A DNA stretch of 5,510 nucleotides from Oscillospiraceae bacterium. Lineage in GTDB: Bacteria > Bacillota > Clostridia > Oscillospirales > Oscillospiraceae. The stretch covers positions 1-5,510 of the forward strand of contig JAFVAS010000226.1 in the NCBI GenBank assembly GCA_017480395.1, read 5' to 3'. The notes beneath the pieces were generated by a model, which ran no database searches, was not told where the DNA came from, and saw nothing but the letters and a program-made list of their open reading frames with translations. This document shows, one piece after another, positions 1-5,510 of this stretch. Made by a program: the position numbers and the translations under genes. Each line of letters opens with the position of its first letter. Position 1 is the stretch's first letter.

Positions 1-2039
1 AGCGCCTTGACGTGGGTGATGACATCGCTCAGGTCGTCCCCCGCCAGGTCGCTGATCTTCTGGATGCCCTCCTCGTCGAAGGAGCGCAGGGCGGAGCGCA
101 GCTCGTCCACGCCGGAGAGCGCATCCCGGAAGCCGTCGGCCAGCTCGGAGCCGGCGCTCCCCAGCTGCTGCGCGCCGTCGGTGAGGGCGGCGGCACCGGA
201 GGAGAGCTGGCTCATGCCCTGGCTGAAGGCGGTCAGCGTGGCGGACAGGTCGGCATCCCCGGAGGAGAGGGACTGGGCCTGCTCGGACAGGGCGGCAACG
301 GCCTCCTCCAGATCGGGGAGCATCGGGGTCAGCTTCGTCTGCGCCTGCTCGGCATAGGCGGTCAGCGCGTCCATCCGGGTCTGCATATCCTGCACCAGGG
401 CGGCAATCTCGGGGTTCTCCAGCGCCAGCGCGGGGATGTCCAGGGTGGGCAGGGTGGCCAGCGCGGCCTTGGCCTGGTCGATGCCGGCCTGGGCGTCGGC
501 CTTAGTCGTGCTGAGGTCGATGCTGTTCAGGATGTCGGCCTGTTCCTCCGCCGTCAAGCTGGTCGAGGCCAGGGCGGCACTCACCTGGGCCCGGGCGGTG
601 GCCTCCATCTGGGCCAGATCGACGGCGTTCAGCGCCTGGAGCGCGGTCTGGCTGGCGGTGCTCACGGCCTGGGTGTAGTTCTCTGCGTTGGCGGCAAAGG
701 TCTCCGCCTGGGCCATGGCGGCCTGGAGGGAGGTCATGGCCTGCTCCAGGCGGTCGGCGTCGGTCAGCAGGCCGGTCAGGGCGGCGGTGGCCTCCGGGTC
801 CTGCAGCTCCTCGGGAACGACGGTCTCCAGGGCGGACTGCAGGGTGGTCAGATTTTTCTGCACCGAGGAGAGCTCCCTGACCATGGACTGGGTCTGGCTG
901 TCCACCTGGGCGAGGGCGCCGGAGAGCTGGGCGGCCCCGTCGCTGAGGGCACCCACACCGTCGGTGTACTGCTTCAGAATGTCGGCAAACTCCTCCAGCC
1001 CGTCGTAGAGCTCGTCGGTGCCGTCGGCCAGGGCGTCGGAGATCTCCCCCAGGGCCTTGGCCCCGGCCACCAGCTCGTCGGCGTCGGAGAGGTCATCGTC
1101 CTCCAGCTCGGAGAAGAGGCCGTTGGTGAGGATGGTGGTGGTGAAGCCCAGCTCGAAGTCCACCACGTCGGCGGTGAGCTCCACATAGTCGGGCAGCTCC
1201 ACCTCCTCGGTGACCTCATAGTCGGTCAGCCGCAGGGCGTCGGCCAGGCCGGGCATGGCGCAGCCCAGGACGATGCTCTGGTCGTCGGAGGACATGACCT
1301 CCCCGTTGGTGACCTCCACGTTGTAGAACACGTCGGAGGGCAGGAACAGGGCGGTGATGGCCAGGAAGGGCACCGGGACGGTGACCGTCTCGGTGACGGT
1401 CTCATAGATATCCGCATTGTCCGCGTCATCGTCGAAGGAGAAATCCTCAAAATCCTCACCGTCCAGATCGTCCCGGAGCACTTTTTTCTCCACGGTGACG
1501 GTCTGCTGTGTGACATTTTCATAGTCGAAGCGGATGCGGATTTGGCCGCTGCGTCCGGCCAGCTGCTCCGGCGCGATGGGTGCCCCGTCCAGGAAATAGC
1601 TGACGGTCACATTCACCGGCAGGGGCTCATCGCTTACGCCCTTGTAATGGATGTCCTCCCCGTGGTTCTCCCAGGTGACGTCCGGTCCGGAGCGGGTGAA
1701 TTCCTCGTCCCCCTGGGTGTTTTTCAGGTCGGAGAGGTTGGAGCGGTCCCGGATGGGCTGCCCGTCTCCGGGGTTTTTCAGCACGCCCTCCACCGTGATC
1801 TCGGTGACATGGCCGGAGGGATCGGCCTTGACATAGACCGTCTCCGCCTTGTCCTGGGCCTCGGATTGGCTCGTTCCAGCGGGGAGAATCGTCTCCTGGG
1901 CCTGCTCGGCGGCGGCGAGGGTCTTTGTCCCCTCGGGAACCTCCTCCTGGCTGCGGCTGTTGCCGCAGGCTGCGGCCGTCAGGAGCAGGGAGAGGGTCAG
2001 CAGCAGGGCGAGTCCCCGTTTGATTACACTCTTTTTCAT
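1..2039 (-). CDS. Secreted, probably lipid-anchored xxxLxxG heptad-repeat protein (YhgE/Pip-like), C-terminus cut by window edge
   Basis: The frame is open from the ATG at 2039 to base 1 without a stop (679 complete codons). The start has a strong GAGG site 9 bases upstream and lies 13 bases after the permease stop. Residues 1-24 form a signal peptide (KK/KR, then a Leu-rich core) ending in TAAAC, with Cys25 as a lipobox-like acylation site; Ala at -3 is tolerated but not ideal. An E/Q/A/S-rich linker (26-62) follows, then a probably beta-rich region (66-175), an acidic stretch (190-213), a second compact region (220-310), and a long Ala/Gln-rich helical part (about 320-679) with xxxLxxG heptads at 334-375 and 602-643. 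Such heptads are known from the YhgE/Pip group. No membrane helix is visible after the signal peptide, unlike classical YhgE, so a lipid anchor is the likely attachment. Cys260 is the only other cysteine. Role inferred: extracellular partner of the adjacent ABC complex. From memory of similar proteins, only a short C-terminal piece is missing. Molecular function is unknown. Confidence 0.88.
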   Translation of the reverse strand, partial: MKKSVIKRGLALLLTLSLLLTAAACGNSRSQEEVPEGTKTLAAAEQAQETILPAGTSQSEAQDKAETVYVKADPSGHVTEITVEGVLKNPGDGQPIRDRSNLSDLKNTQGDEEFTRSGPDVTWENHGEDIHYKGVSDEPLPVNVTVSYFLDGAPIAPEQLAGRSGQIRIRFDYENVTQQTVTVEKKVLRDDLDGEDFEDFSFDDDADNADIYETVTETVTVPVPFLAITALFLPSDVFYNVEVTNGEVMSSDDQSIVLGCAMPGLADALRLTDYEVTEEVELPDYVELTADVVDFELGFTTTILTNGLFSELEDDDLSDADELVAGAKALGEISDALADGTDELYDGLEEFADILKQYTDGVGALSDGAAQLSGALAQVDSQTQSMVRELSSVQKNLTTLQSALETVVPEELQDPEATAALTGLLTDADRLEQAMTSLQAAMAQAETFAANAENYTQAVSTASQTALQALNAVDLAQMEATARAQVSAALASTSLTAEEQADILNSIDLSTTKADAQAGIDQAKAALATLPTLDIPALALENPEIAALVQDMQTRMDALTAYAEQAQTKLTPMLPDLEEAVAALSEQAQSLSSGDADLSATLTAFSQGMSQLSSGAAALTDGAQQLGSAGSELADGFRDALSGVDELRSALRSFDEEGIQKISDLAGDDLSDVITHVKA
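111..236 (-). repeat. C-terminal xxxLxxG heptad block (protein-level repeat)
   Basis: Residues 602-643 of the heptad protein fall into six consecutive seven-residue units. Gly occupies position 7 at 608, 615, 622, 636 and 643, with Ala at 629. Leu occupies position 4 at 612, 619, 626 and 633, with Phe605 and Ala640 in the same column. Asp or Ser often precedes the Gly (SSG, TDG, ADG). This is the X-X-X-Leu-X-X-Gly pattern described for YhgE/Pip-like proteins. The bases themselves are not a tandem repeat; only the residue pattern is periodic. Confidence 0.8.
915..1040 (-). repeat. N-terminal xxxLxxG heptad block (protein-level repeat)
   Basis: Residues 334-375 of the same protein show the same seven-residue period. 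The clear units are SDALADG, TDELYDG and VGALSDG, with Gly at 340, 347, 361 and 368. One interior unit (348-354, LEEFADI) has lost its Gly, and the last (369-375) ends in Ala. About 225 residues of Ala/Gln-rich helical sequence separate this block from the second one, suggesting a long helical hairpin or rod whose two ends carry the heptads (inference). Confidence 0.75.
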
Positions 2040-2044
2040 ACGAT

Positions 2045-2052
2045 CTTTCCTC
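2045..2052 (-). promoter_or_regulatory. Ribosome binding site of the heptad-repeat protein
   Basis: On the minus strand GAGGAAAG follows directly after the permease TAA stop (2055-2053). The GAGG core lies 9 bases before the ATG at 2039. It fixes that start and accounts for most of the 13-base gap, so no separate promoter needs to be assumed. Confidence 0.8.
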
Positions 2053-4374
2053 TTATTCCACATTCTTCAGCGCCTCGTCCATGGGGATGCGCCGGATGCG
2101 CCGGTATTCCAGGGCGGCCACCACGGCATAGGTGGCCAGGCCCAGCAGGAACATCTTGATGTAGACGTCCCGCTCAATGTACAGGGGAATCCAGCCGGTC
2201 ATCTCCTGCTGCATCATGATGCGGAAAATGACCACCAGGACCTGATAGACGATGGGGAGGCTGATGAGCAGCAGGATCACGGTCACAATGGAGGTGGAGA
2301 GCAGGTACAATCGCCCGATCTCCCCGTCGGTATAGCCCAGAATCTTGGCCATGGAGATGGACTGGGCGTTCTTTTCGATGATGATCTTGCTGAGCAGATA
2401 GATCAGGATCATAAAGATCAGCACGGCGAAGCCGTCCACCAGATACATCATGCTGCCCATGGATTTGTCCAGCTGACGGGAGATTTTGGTCAGCGCCGAC
2501 ATGTCGATGACCGAGCCGATATACTGCTCATCGATGTCGGTGATCTCCGTGTCGGAAAAGTATCCGCTGAAATAGTCGTCACCCAGCTCAAATAGCTCGT
2601 TCATGGCGCTTTGATCCAGGAAGATGGCCATTGCGCCGATGTAGTCATAGACGCCCGCCACGCGGAAGGAGTAGTAGGTGTCCTCATAGACCTCCTTGAG
2701 CAGGATGGTGTCCCCCGGCTCCAGCTCGAACTTGTCGGCGTAGCTGGAGGAGAGCAGAACCCCGTCGGCGGGGATCTCGGCGTGGATATAGCGGCTGTCG
2801 GGCTGGACGCCGTAGACCATGATGCTCTCCGTCGGCACGTCGTCATAGGTGGTGCGCAGGGAGTAGGCGGTAAATTTTTCCGTGTCCTGGTTCTCCGTCT
2901 CCACCGCGCCCTGGAACTGCATCATGGAGATCAGGCTCTCCAGCTTGCGGTCCTCGTTCATGGCGCTGAGGGGAACCTGCAGAATATACTGATAGTTGCT
3001 CAGGGGCTTCGCCTGGATCTCCTCCTTGTAATGATCCAGGCAGGCGGGCAGGCCGAGGCCGAAGAGCAGCAGCAGATTGGCGAACAGGATGCCCACCAGC
3101 AGCATGGCGTAGTTGCTGCTGTTCTGGAAGAAGACCCGCAGGCGGAACCGGGTGAAGAAGGGGATGCGGCGGGGGAGGGGGATGGCCCGGGCCTGGCGGC
3201 GGCGGGTGATGTCCCGGCGCAGGAATTTCAGCGGGGGGAGGGACAGCTTGCGCCGCAGGATCACAAAGTTGACCACCAGCATGATCGCCATGGGCACAAC
3301 GGTGGTCAGCACAAAGGCCTCTCCGCTCCAGATGGTGACATAGGTGGGCAGGCTGTAGCTGTTGTAGTACATGCGCACGCACAGTTCCTTGAAGGCCGTG
3401 TAGCCCAGAATGTTGCCGAACAGCGCGCCCAGCAGCGTCACCACCAGCGGCAGCGTCATGTAGTGGATCACCAGCTCGGAGCGGGTATAGCCGGAGGCCC
3501 GCAGGGTGCCGATGACGTTGGCCTCCTTGGTGATGGTGTTGGAGATGGTGATGCCGAAGACAAAGGCCATGATGGCGATGACGATGTAGAGCAGGGTGAC
3601 CATCATTGCCCGGTCGCTGCCCATGTCCTCGCCGGTGAATTTGATGGACTGGTTCTGGAACCGAGGCACGAACTCCTCCAGGGTGAGCTCCCGGGTCAGG
3701 CCCTTCAGCAGCTCCTCCGCCTTATCGCTCTCCTCGGACTCCTCCGCGGGGATGCCGTCGTCATATTTCCAGGCGTAGCACCAGGAGAGGGCGTCGCTGT
3801 CATAGCGCGCAAATTCCTCTGGCGAGACCACCGCCACGCCGAAGAGGAGGGAGTCAAACATGGTGTCGTTGTTGTCGGAGAACAGGGCGCTGTAATCCGA
3901 CAGGGCGACCAGGCCGGTGACGGTCCAGCGGTGGGCAGCGCTCTCGATGGTGTCCCCCACCTGGAGGCCGTTGTTGTCCGCGTACATCCGGTCGATGGCG
4001 ATCTCCCCGGCCTGGGCGGGGAAGGCCCCCTCCATCAGGCAGGCGCGGTTGACCTCGTCCCGGTTGCGGAAGATGCGCAGGGTGCTGCCATTGGTCAGCT
4101 CCTCCTCGGTGTAGAAGTTCTCGTAAAGGGTGATGCCCAATTCCTTGGCGGATTTGAGCTGGGCCCTGTTGGCCCGCCAGGAGAGGCGTAGGTGGCCGTC
4201 CTCGATGTTGTACTTTTCAAAGCTCTCGTTATAGGCGGTGATCATGCTGCCGTCGGCCACCAGGAACCCGGAGATGAAGCCGATGGTGAAGACCATCAGC
4301 AGGAAGATGACCAGATATTTTCCCGCCTCCCCCAGCAATTCCCGGGGCAGGCGCTTGATGAGTGGATTCTTCAT
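2053..4374 (-). CDS. ABC transporter permease with two FtsX-type domains
   Basis: This 773-residue membrane protein is the expected partner of the ATPase encoded just upstream. Hydrophobic segments near residues 20-40, 256-280, 303-328, 352-373, 423-443, 641-662, 690-718 and 739-756 give about eight membrane helices in a 1+3+1+3 pattern. Large soluble regions at about 41-255 and 444-640 should face outwards. The two three-helix clusters are FtsX modules, and each has a cytoplasmic coupling-helix-like segment: IGTLRASGYTRSEL (288-301) and MAKILGYTDGEIGRL (675-689). An Arg/Lys-rich cytoplasmic linker (374-412) joins the halves. This resembles a duplicated LolC/MacB-like subunit in one chain, so one polypeptide plus an ATPase dimer could form the complex (inference). 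The family couples ATP hydrolysis to movement of external domains. Substrate is unknown. The start at 4374 has a coupled Shine-Dalgarno and lies 6 bases after the ATPase stop. No frameshift is seen. Confidence 0.93.
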   Translation of the reverse strand: MKNPLIKRLPRELLGEAGKYLVIFLLMVFTIGFISGFLVADGSMITAYNESFEKYNIEDGHLRLSWRANRAQLKSAKELGITLYENFYTEEELTNGSTLRIFRNRDEVNRACLMEGAFPAQAGEIAIDRMYADNNGLQVGDTIESAAHRWTVTGLVALSDYSALFSDNNDTMFDSLLFGVAVVSPEEFARYDSDALSWCYAWKYDDGIPAEESEESDKAEELLKGLTRELTLEEFVPRFQNQSIKFTGEDMGSDRAMMVTLLYIVIAIMAFVFGITISNTITKEANVIGTLRASGYTRSELVIHYMTLPLVVTLLGALFGNILGYTAFKELCVRMYYNSYSLPTYVTIWSGEAFVLTTVVPMAIMLVVNFVILRRKLSLPPLKFLRRDITRRRQARAIPLPRRIPFFTRFRLRVFFQNSSNYAMLLVGILFANLLLLFGLGLPACLDHYKEEIQAKPLSNYQYILQVPLSAMNEDRKLESLISMMQFQGAVETENQDTEKFTAYSLRTTYDDVPTESIMVYGVQPDSRYIHAEIPADGVLLSSSYADKFELEPGDTILLKEVYEDTYYSFRVAGVYDYIGAMAIFLDQSAMNELFELGDDYFSGYFSDTEITDIDEQYIGSVIDMSALTKISRQLDKSMGSMMYLVDGFAVLIFMILIYLLSKIIIEKNAQSISMAKILGYTDGEIGRLYLLSTSIVTVILLLISLPIVYQVLVVIFRIMMQQEMTGWIPLYIERDVYIKMFLLGLATYAVVAALEYRRIRRIPMDEALKNVE

Positions 4375-4380
4375 GCCGGC

Positions 4381-4385
4381 TCACC
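4381..4385 (-). promoter_or_regulatory. Permease ribosome binding site overlapping the ATPase stop codon
   Basis: The minus-strand bases GGTGA match part of the anti-Shine-Dalgarno complement and contain the TGA stop of the ATPase gene. They end 6 bases before the permease ATG at 4374. A further GGAG lies at 4387-4390, 12 bases from the ATG. Stop, binding site and start are packed together, which implies translational coupling of ATPase and permease. Confidence 0.6.
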
Positions 4386-5079
4386 ACTCCAGATCGTCCA
4401 CGGGAATCCGGGCCTCGTTCCGGTATTCCTTGCGGATTTTGCCGTCCCGCAGGCGCACCACCCGGTCGGCCATGTCCTTGATGGCGTCGTTGTGGGTGAC
4501 CATGATGATGGTGTTGCCGTACTTCCGGTTGACGGTCTCGATGAGCTTCAATATCTCCTTGGAGGTGACATAGTCCAGGGCACCGGTGGGCTCGTCGCAG
4601 AGCAGAATGTCCGGATTCTTGACGATGGCCCGACCGATGGCGGTGCGCTGCTGCTGGCCACCGGAGAGCTGGTTGGGCAGCTTGCCCTGGTGCTCCGCCA
4701 GGCCAAGGGTCTGCAGCAGCTCGTCCACGTCCAGCGGATGCTCCCCCAGGAAGGCCCCCACCTCGATGTTCTCCCGGACGGTGAGGTTGGGGATCAGGTT
4801 GTACATCTGGAAAATATAGCCCAGGTGGCGGCGGCGGTAGCGGGTCAGGCGCTTCTCGTTCATGTCGGCCATCCGCTCGCCGTTGATGGTGATGTCCCCC
4901 TCGTCGGCGGCGTCGATGCCCCCGATGATGTTGAGCAGGGTGGACTTGCCCGACCCGGAGGGGCCCAGCAGCACGCAGAACTCCCCCCTCTCGATGGAGA
5001 GGGAGATCCCCTTCAGCACCTCAACCCGGCTGTCGCCGGAGCCGAAGGATTTTTTGATCTGATTGATCTCCAAAAACAT
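4381..5079 (-). CDS. ABC transporter ATP-binding protein, LolD/MacB/SalX type
   Basis: This 232-residue cytoplasmic ATPase has all motifs needed for hydrolysis: Walker A GPSGSGKS (39-46), Q-loop Gln91 in the segment YIFQMYNLIPNLT, signature LSGGQQQR (138-145), Walker B ILLCDEPTG (158-166) with catalytic Glu163, D-loop ALD (167-169) and switch His196 in VTHN. Overall length, the FQMYNLIPNLT segment and the GALDYxTS sequence after Walker B are those of ATPases that pair with FtsX-type permeases, and such a permease is the next gene. The frame also has an in-frame ATG at 5097 (six residues longer). I chose 5079 because GAGGA lies 7 bases before it, the protein then begins at the usual MFLEINQIKKSF strand, and 5097 has no binding site. 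First gene of the operon. The substrate is set by the permease, not by this subunit. Confidence 0.96.
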   Translation of the reverse strand: MFLEINQIKKSFGSGDSRVEVLKGISLSIERGEFCVLLGPSGSGKSTLLNIIGGIDAADEGDITINGERMADMNEKRLTRYRRRHLGYIFQMYNLIPNLTVRENIEVGAFLGEHPLDVDELLQTLGLAEHQGKLPNQLSGGQQQRTAIGRAIVKNPDILLCDEPTGALDYVTSKEILKLIETVNRKYGNTIIMVTHNDAIKDMADRVVRLRDGKIRKEYRNEARIPVDDLEW

Positions 5080-5086
5080 AGCGGTA

Positions 5087-5091
5087 TCCTC
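5087..5091 (-). promoter_or_regulatory. Ribosome binding site deciding the ATPase start
   Basis: Minus-strand GAGGA is followed by seven bases and the ATG at 5079. The alternative ATG at 5097 lies upstream of this site and is preceded by an AT-rich stretch without purine-rich pairing, so initiation at 5079 is favoured. Confidence 0.8.
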
Positions 5092-5105
5092 ACACATAAA
5101 AGTAC

Positions 5106-5140
5106 GTTAGTTTTCACTAACTTAGTATGTCATAACTAAC
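5106..5140. promoter_or_regulatory. Probable repressor operator: clustered GTTAGT/ACTAA half-sites
   Basis: Read on the minus strand, there are four half-sites: GTTAGT (5140-5135), ACTAA (5126-5122), GTTAGT (5121-5116) and ACTAAC (5111-5106). The last two form the perfect 16-base dyad GTTAGT-GAAA-ACTAAC. The middle two form ACTAA-G-TTAGT, and the first two pair with an 8-base gap. The cluster runs from the -35/-10 spacer through the -10 element and past the predicted transcription start, so a bound dimeric protein would block initiation. The dyad form suits TetR- or MarR-type repressors; which one is inference, since no regulator gene is visible. Confidence 0.7.
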
Positions 5141-5152
5141 CGAAGAAGTCAA
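5124..5152 (-). promoter_or_regulatory. Housekeeping-type promoter of the ABC operon
   Basis: On the minus strand TTGACT (5152-5147, five of six consensus bases) is separated by exactly 17 bases from CATACT (5129-5124, four of six). Transcription would begin near 5117, giving a leader of roughly 38 bases before the ATPase start. The start region falls inside the GTTAGT/ACTAAC dyad, so this promoter is probably repressible. It is the only good promoter I see for the three minus-strand genes. Confidence 0.75.
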
Positions 5153-5163
5153 GTGCGGCTGAG

Positions 5164-5180
5164 GCATTTCGGCAAAATGC
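5164..5180. repeat. Short perfect inverted repeat upstream of the operon promoter
   Basis: GCATTT (5164-5169) and AAATGC (5175-5180) are exact reverse complements around a five-base loop. Neither strand has a T-run after it, so it is not an intrinsic terminator. It lies about 12 bases upstream of the operon -35 box and could be an accessory protein site or chance. Confidence 0.3.
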
Positions 5181-5266
5181 AGAAAGCGGGCAGAGCGAAA
5201 GGAAGCATCTGCATGGAGTTTGCAAAAATTTAAGATCAATATTAACTGTTGACATGAGGGTATGAG

Positions 5267-5295
5267 TTGATTTGCAGAGGGAACTATGATAAAAT
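5267..5295 (+). promoter_or_regulatory. Candidate promoter of the plus-strand gene
   Basis: TTGATT (5267-5272) and TAAAAT (5290-5295) are 17 bases apart and match the housekeeping consensus at four and five of six positions. Transcription would start near 5302, leaving a leader of about 145 bases before 5447. A weaker alternative reading is a forespore sigma-F-like pair: GTATG at 5260-5264 and GGGAACTAT at 5279-5287, with one mismatch to the -10 pattern as I remember it. Confidence 0.4.
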
Positions 5296-5431
5296 AACAC
5301 AGTTAAATGTATAATGCATTTCATCTGTCCATTTGCAGAAAATGTGAACAGGGCTTGTGAAAACAGAGATGCTTCATTACGCGTCGGCCGGACAGATCAG
5401 AATGGCACCGTTCAGCTGTAATGATTCACAT

Positions 5432-5436
5432 GGGAG
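5432..5436 (+). promoter_or_regulatory. Ribosome binding site of the partial plus-strand gene
   Basis: GGGAG ends 10 bases before the ATG at 5447. In-frame alternatives upstream (GTG 5357, ATG 5369, ATG 5402, after a stop at 5345-5347) lack a comparable site, so 5447 is the preferred start. Confidence 0.55.
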
Positions 5437-5446
5437 ATTCAGATCA

Positions 5447-5510
5447 ATGGAACATAGAGATAACAAAAGCGCACAGGTCAAGCGAAAGGCCGGCCGGTTC
5501 TTTGCAGAGC
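5447..5510 (+). CDS. Start of a divergent gene, product not identifiable (5' fragment)
   Basis: The ATG at 5447 is preceded by GGGAG at a 10-base spacing and opens a frame that runs off the window after 21 codons plus one base. The N-terminus is hydrophilic and basic (K8, K12, R13, K14, R17) and ends in RFFAE, as expected for a cytoplasmic stub just before a membrane helix. Codon choice shifts from A-rich to GC-rich, as at many gene starts. From memory, membrane-anchored M23 peptidases (SpoIIQ-like) of Clostridia begin in a similar way, but 21 residues cannot establish this. It is divergent from the ABC operon, and nothing here marks it as the operon's regulator: a TetR or MarR protein would normally show the start of its DNA-binding helices. 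Confidence 0.5.
   Translation, partial: MEHRDNKSAQVKRKAGRFFAE

Larger units (their letters stand above)
5153..5446. other. AT-rich divergent intergenic region
   Basis: This stretch separates the minus-strand operon from the plus-strand gene starting at 5447. It is much richer in A and T than the flanking genes. It holds a candidate plus-strand promoter (5267-5295), a perfect -10-like TATAAT at 5310-5315 without a good -35 partner, and several weak inverted repeats: ATGCAGA 5177-5183 with TCTGCAT 5208-5214, and TCATTAC 5374-5380 with GTAATGA 5418-5424. I see no convincing gene, tRNA, riboswitch core or terminator with a T-run in it. Confidence 0.6.

Noticed and set aside
12..2159. A 715-codon open frame on the plus strand, with further long ones at 2611-4191 and 4192-5139, together covering most of the operon.
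   Set aside because: They are in codon-aligned antisense register with the minus-strand genes. Stops in that register need TTA, CTA or TCA codons in the sense genes, which GC-rich genes rarely use. The products are Gly/Gln/His/Val-rich with no domains, and the sense frames carry full ABC, FtsX and heptad signatures.
2843..3382. A 179-codon minus-strand frame rich in His, Pro and Gln inside the permease gene.
   Set aside because: It is an out-of-frame shadow of the permease, whose own frame is intact through this region with clear membrane helices.
5080..5097. Six-residue N-terminal extension of the ATPase from the ATG at 5097.
   Set aside because: No ribosome binding site precedes 5097, while GAGGA sits 7 bases before 5079 and the family normally begins at that point.
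5164..5180. GCATTT/AAATGC hairpin as a transcription terminator.
   Set aside because: The stem is short and AT-rich, there is no T-run on either side, and it lies between two divergent promoters where no terminator is expected.
5249..5254. A perfect TTGACA on the plus strand as a -35 box.
   Set aside because: The bases 16-18 downstream do not resemble a -10 element; the nearest TATGAT is about 30 bases away.
5310..5315. A perfect TATAAT as the main -10 of the plus-strand gene.
   Set aside because: No acceptable -35 lies 16-18 bases upstream and no extended -10 TG motif is present. The pair at 5267/5290 fits better, though this could be a weak second start.
5136..5324. A 62-codon minus-strand open frame in the intergenic region.
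   Set aside because: It is Cys/Ser/Leu-rich with no recognisable domain, no convincing binding site and AT-rich non-coding composition, and its 3' end runs into the operon promoter.

Overview
The window carries a compact three-gene operon on the minus strand, read right to left from about 5150 to beyond position 1. It is preceded by a divergent intergenic region and the first codons of an outward-facing plus-strand gene. Genes are GC-rich and the intergenic DNA is visibly AT-rich. Shine-Dalgarno sites are strong, promoters are of the housekeeping type, and the protein families are typical of Firmicutes. By inference this is a GC-rich member of the Clostridia (an Oscillospiraceae-like gut anaerobe is my best guess). 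No taxonomic marker is present.

Operon layout, in transcription order: (1) 5079-4381, an ATPase of the LolD/MacB/SalX type; (2) 4374-2053, a 773-residue permease with two FtsX-type membrane modules and two large extracytoplasmic domains; (3) 2039-1 and beyond, a secreted, probably lipid-anchored protein of at least 679 residues with an N-terminal beta-rich region, an Ala/Gln-rich helical middle and two blocks of xxxLxxG heptads like those of the YhgE/Pip group. Gaps of 6 and 13 bases, a start codon coupled to the upstream stop, and one promoter argue for a single transcript. Inference: ATPase and permease form a mechanotransmission-type ABC complex, and the heptad protein is its cell-surface partner. 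The substrate or signal cannot be read from the sequence.

The operon promoter (TTGACT, 17-base spacer, CATACT) is overlapped by four GTTAGT/ACTAA half-sites, including the perfect dyad GTTAGT-GAAA-ACTAAC at 5106-5121. This looks like the operator of a dimeric repressor (TetR- or MarR-like), but no regulator gene lies in the window.

Right edge: 5153-5446 holds a candidate plus-strand promoter, a few weak dyads and no convincing gene. A plus-strand CDS with a reasonable ribosome binding site begins at 5447 and leaves the window after 21 codons. I see no RNA gene, CRISPR array, insertion sequence or attachment site. The overall gene set resembles a known but functionally uncharacterised Firmicute arrangement rather than a clearly new system.
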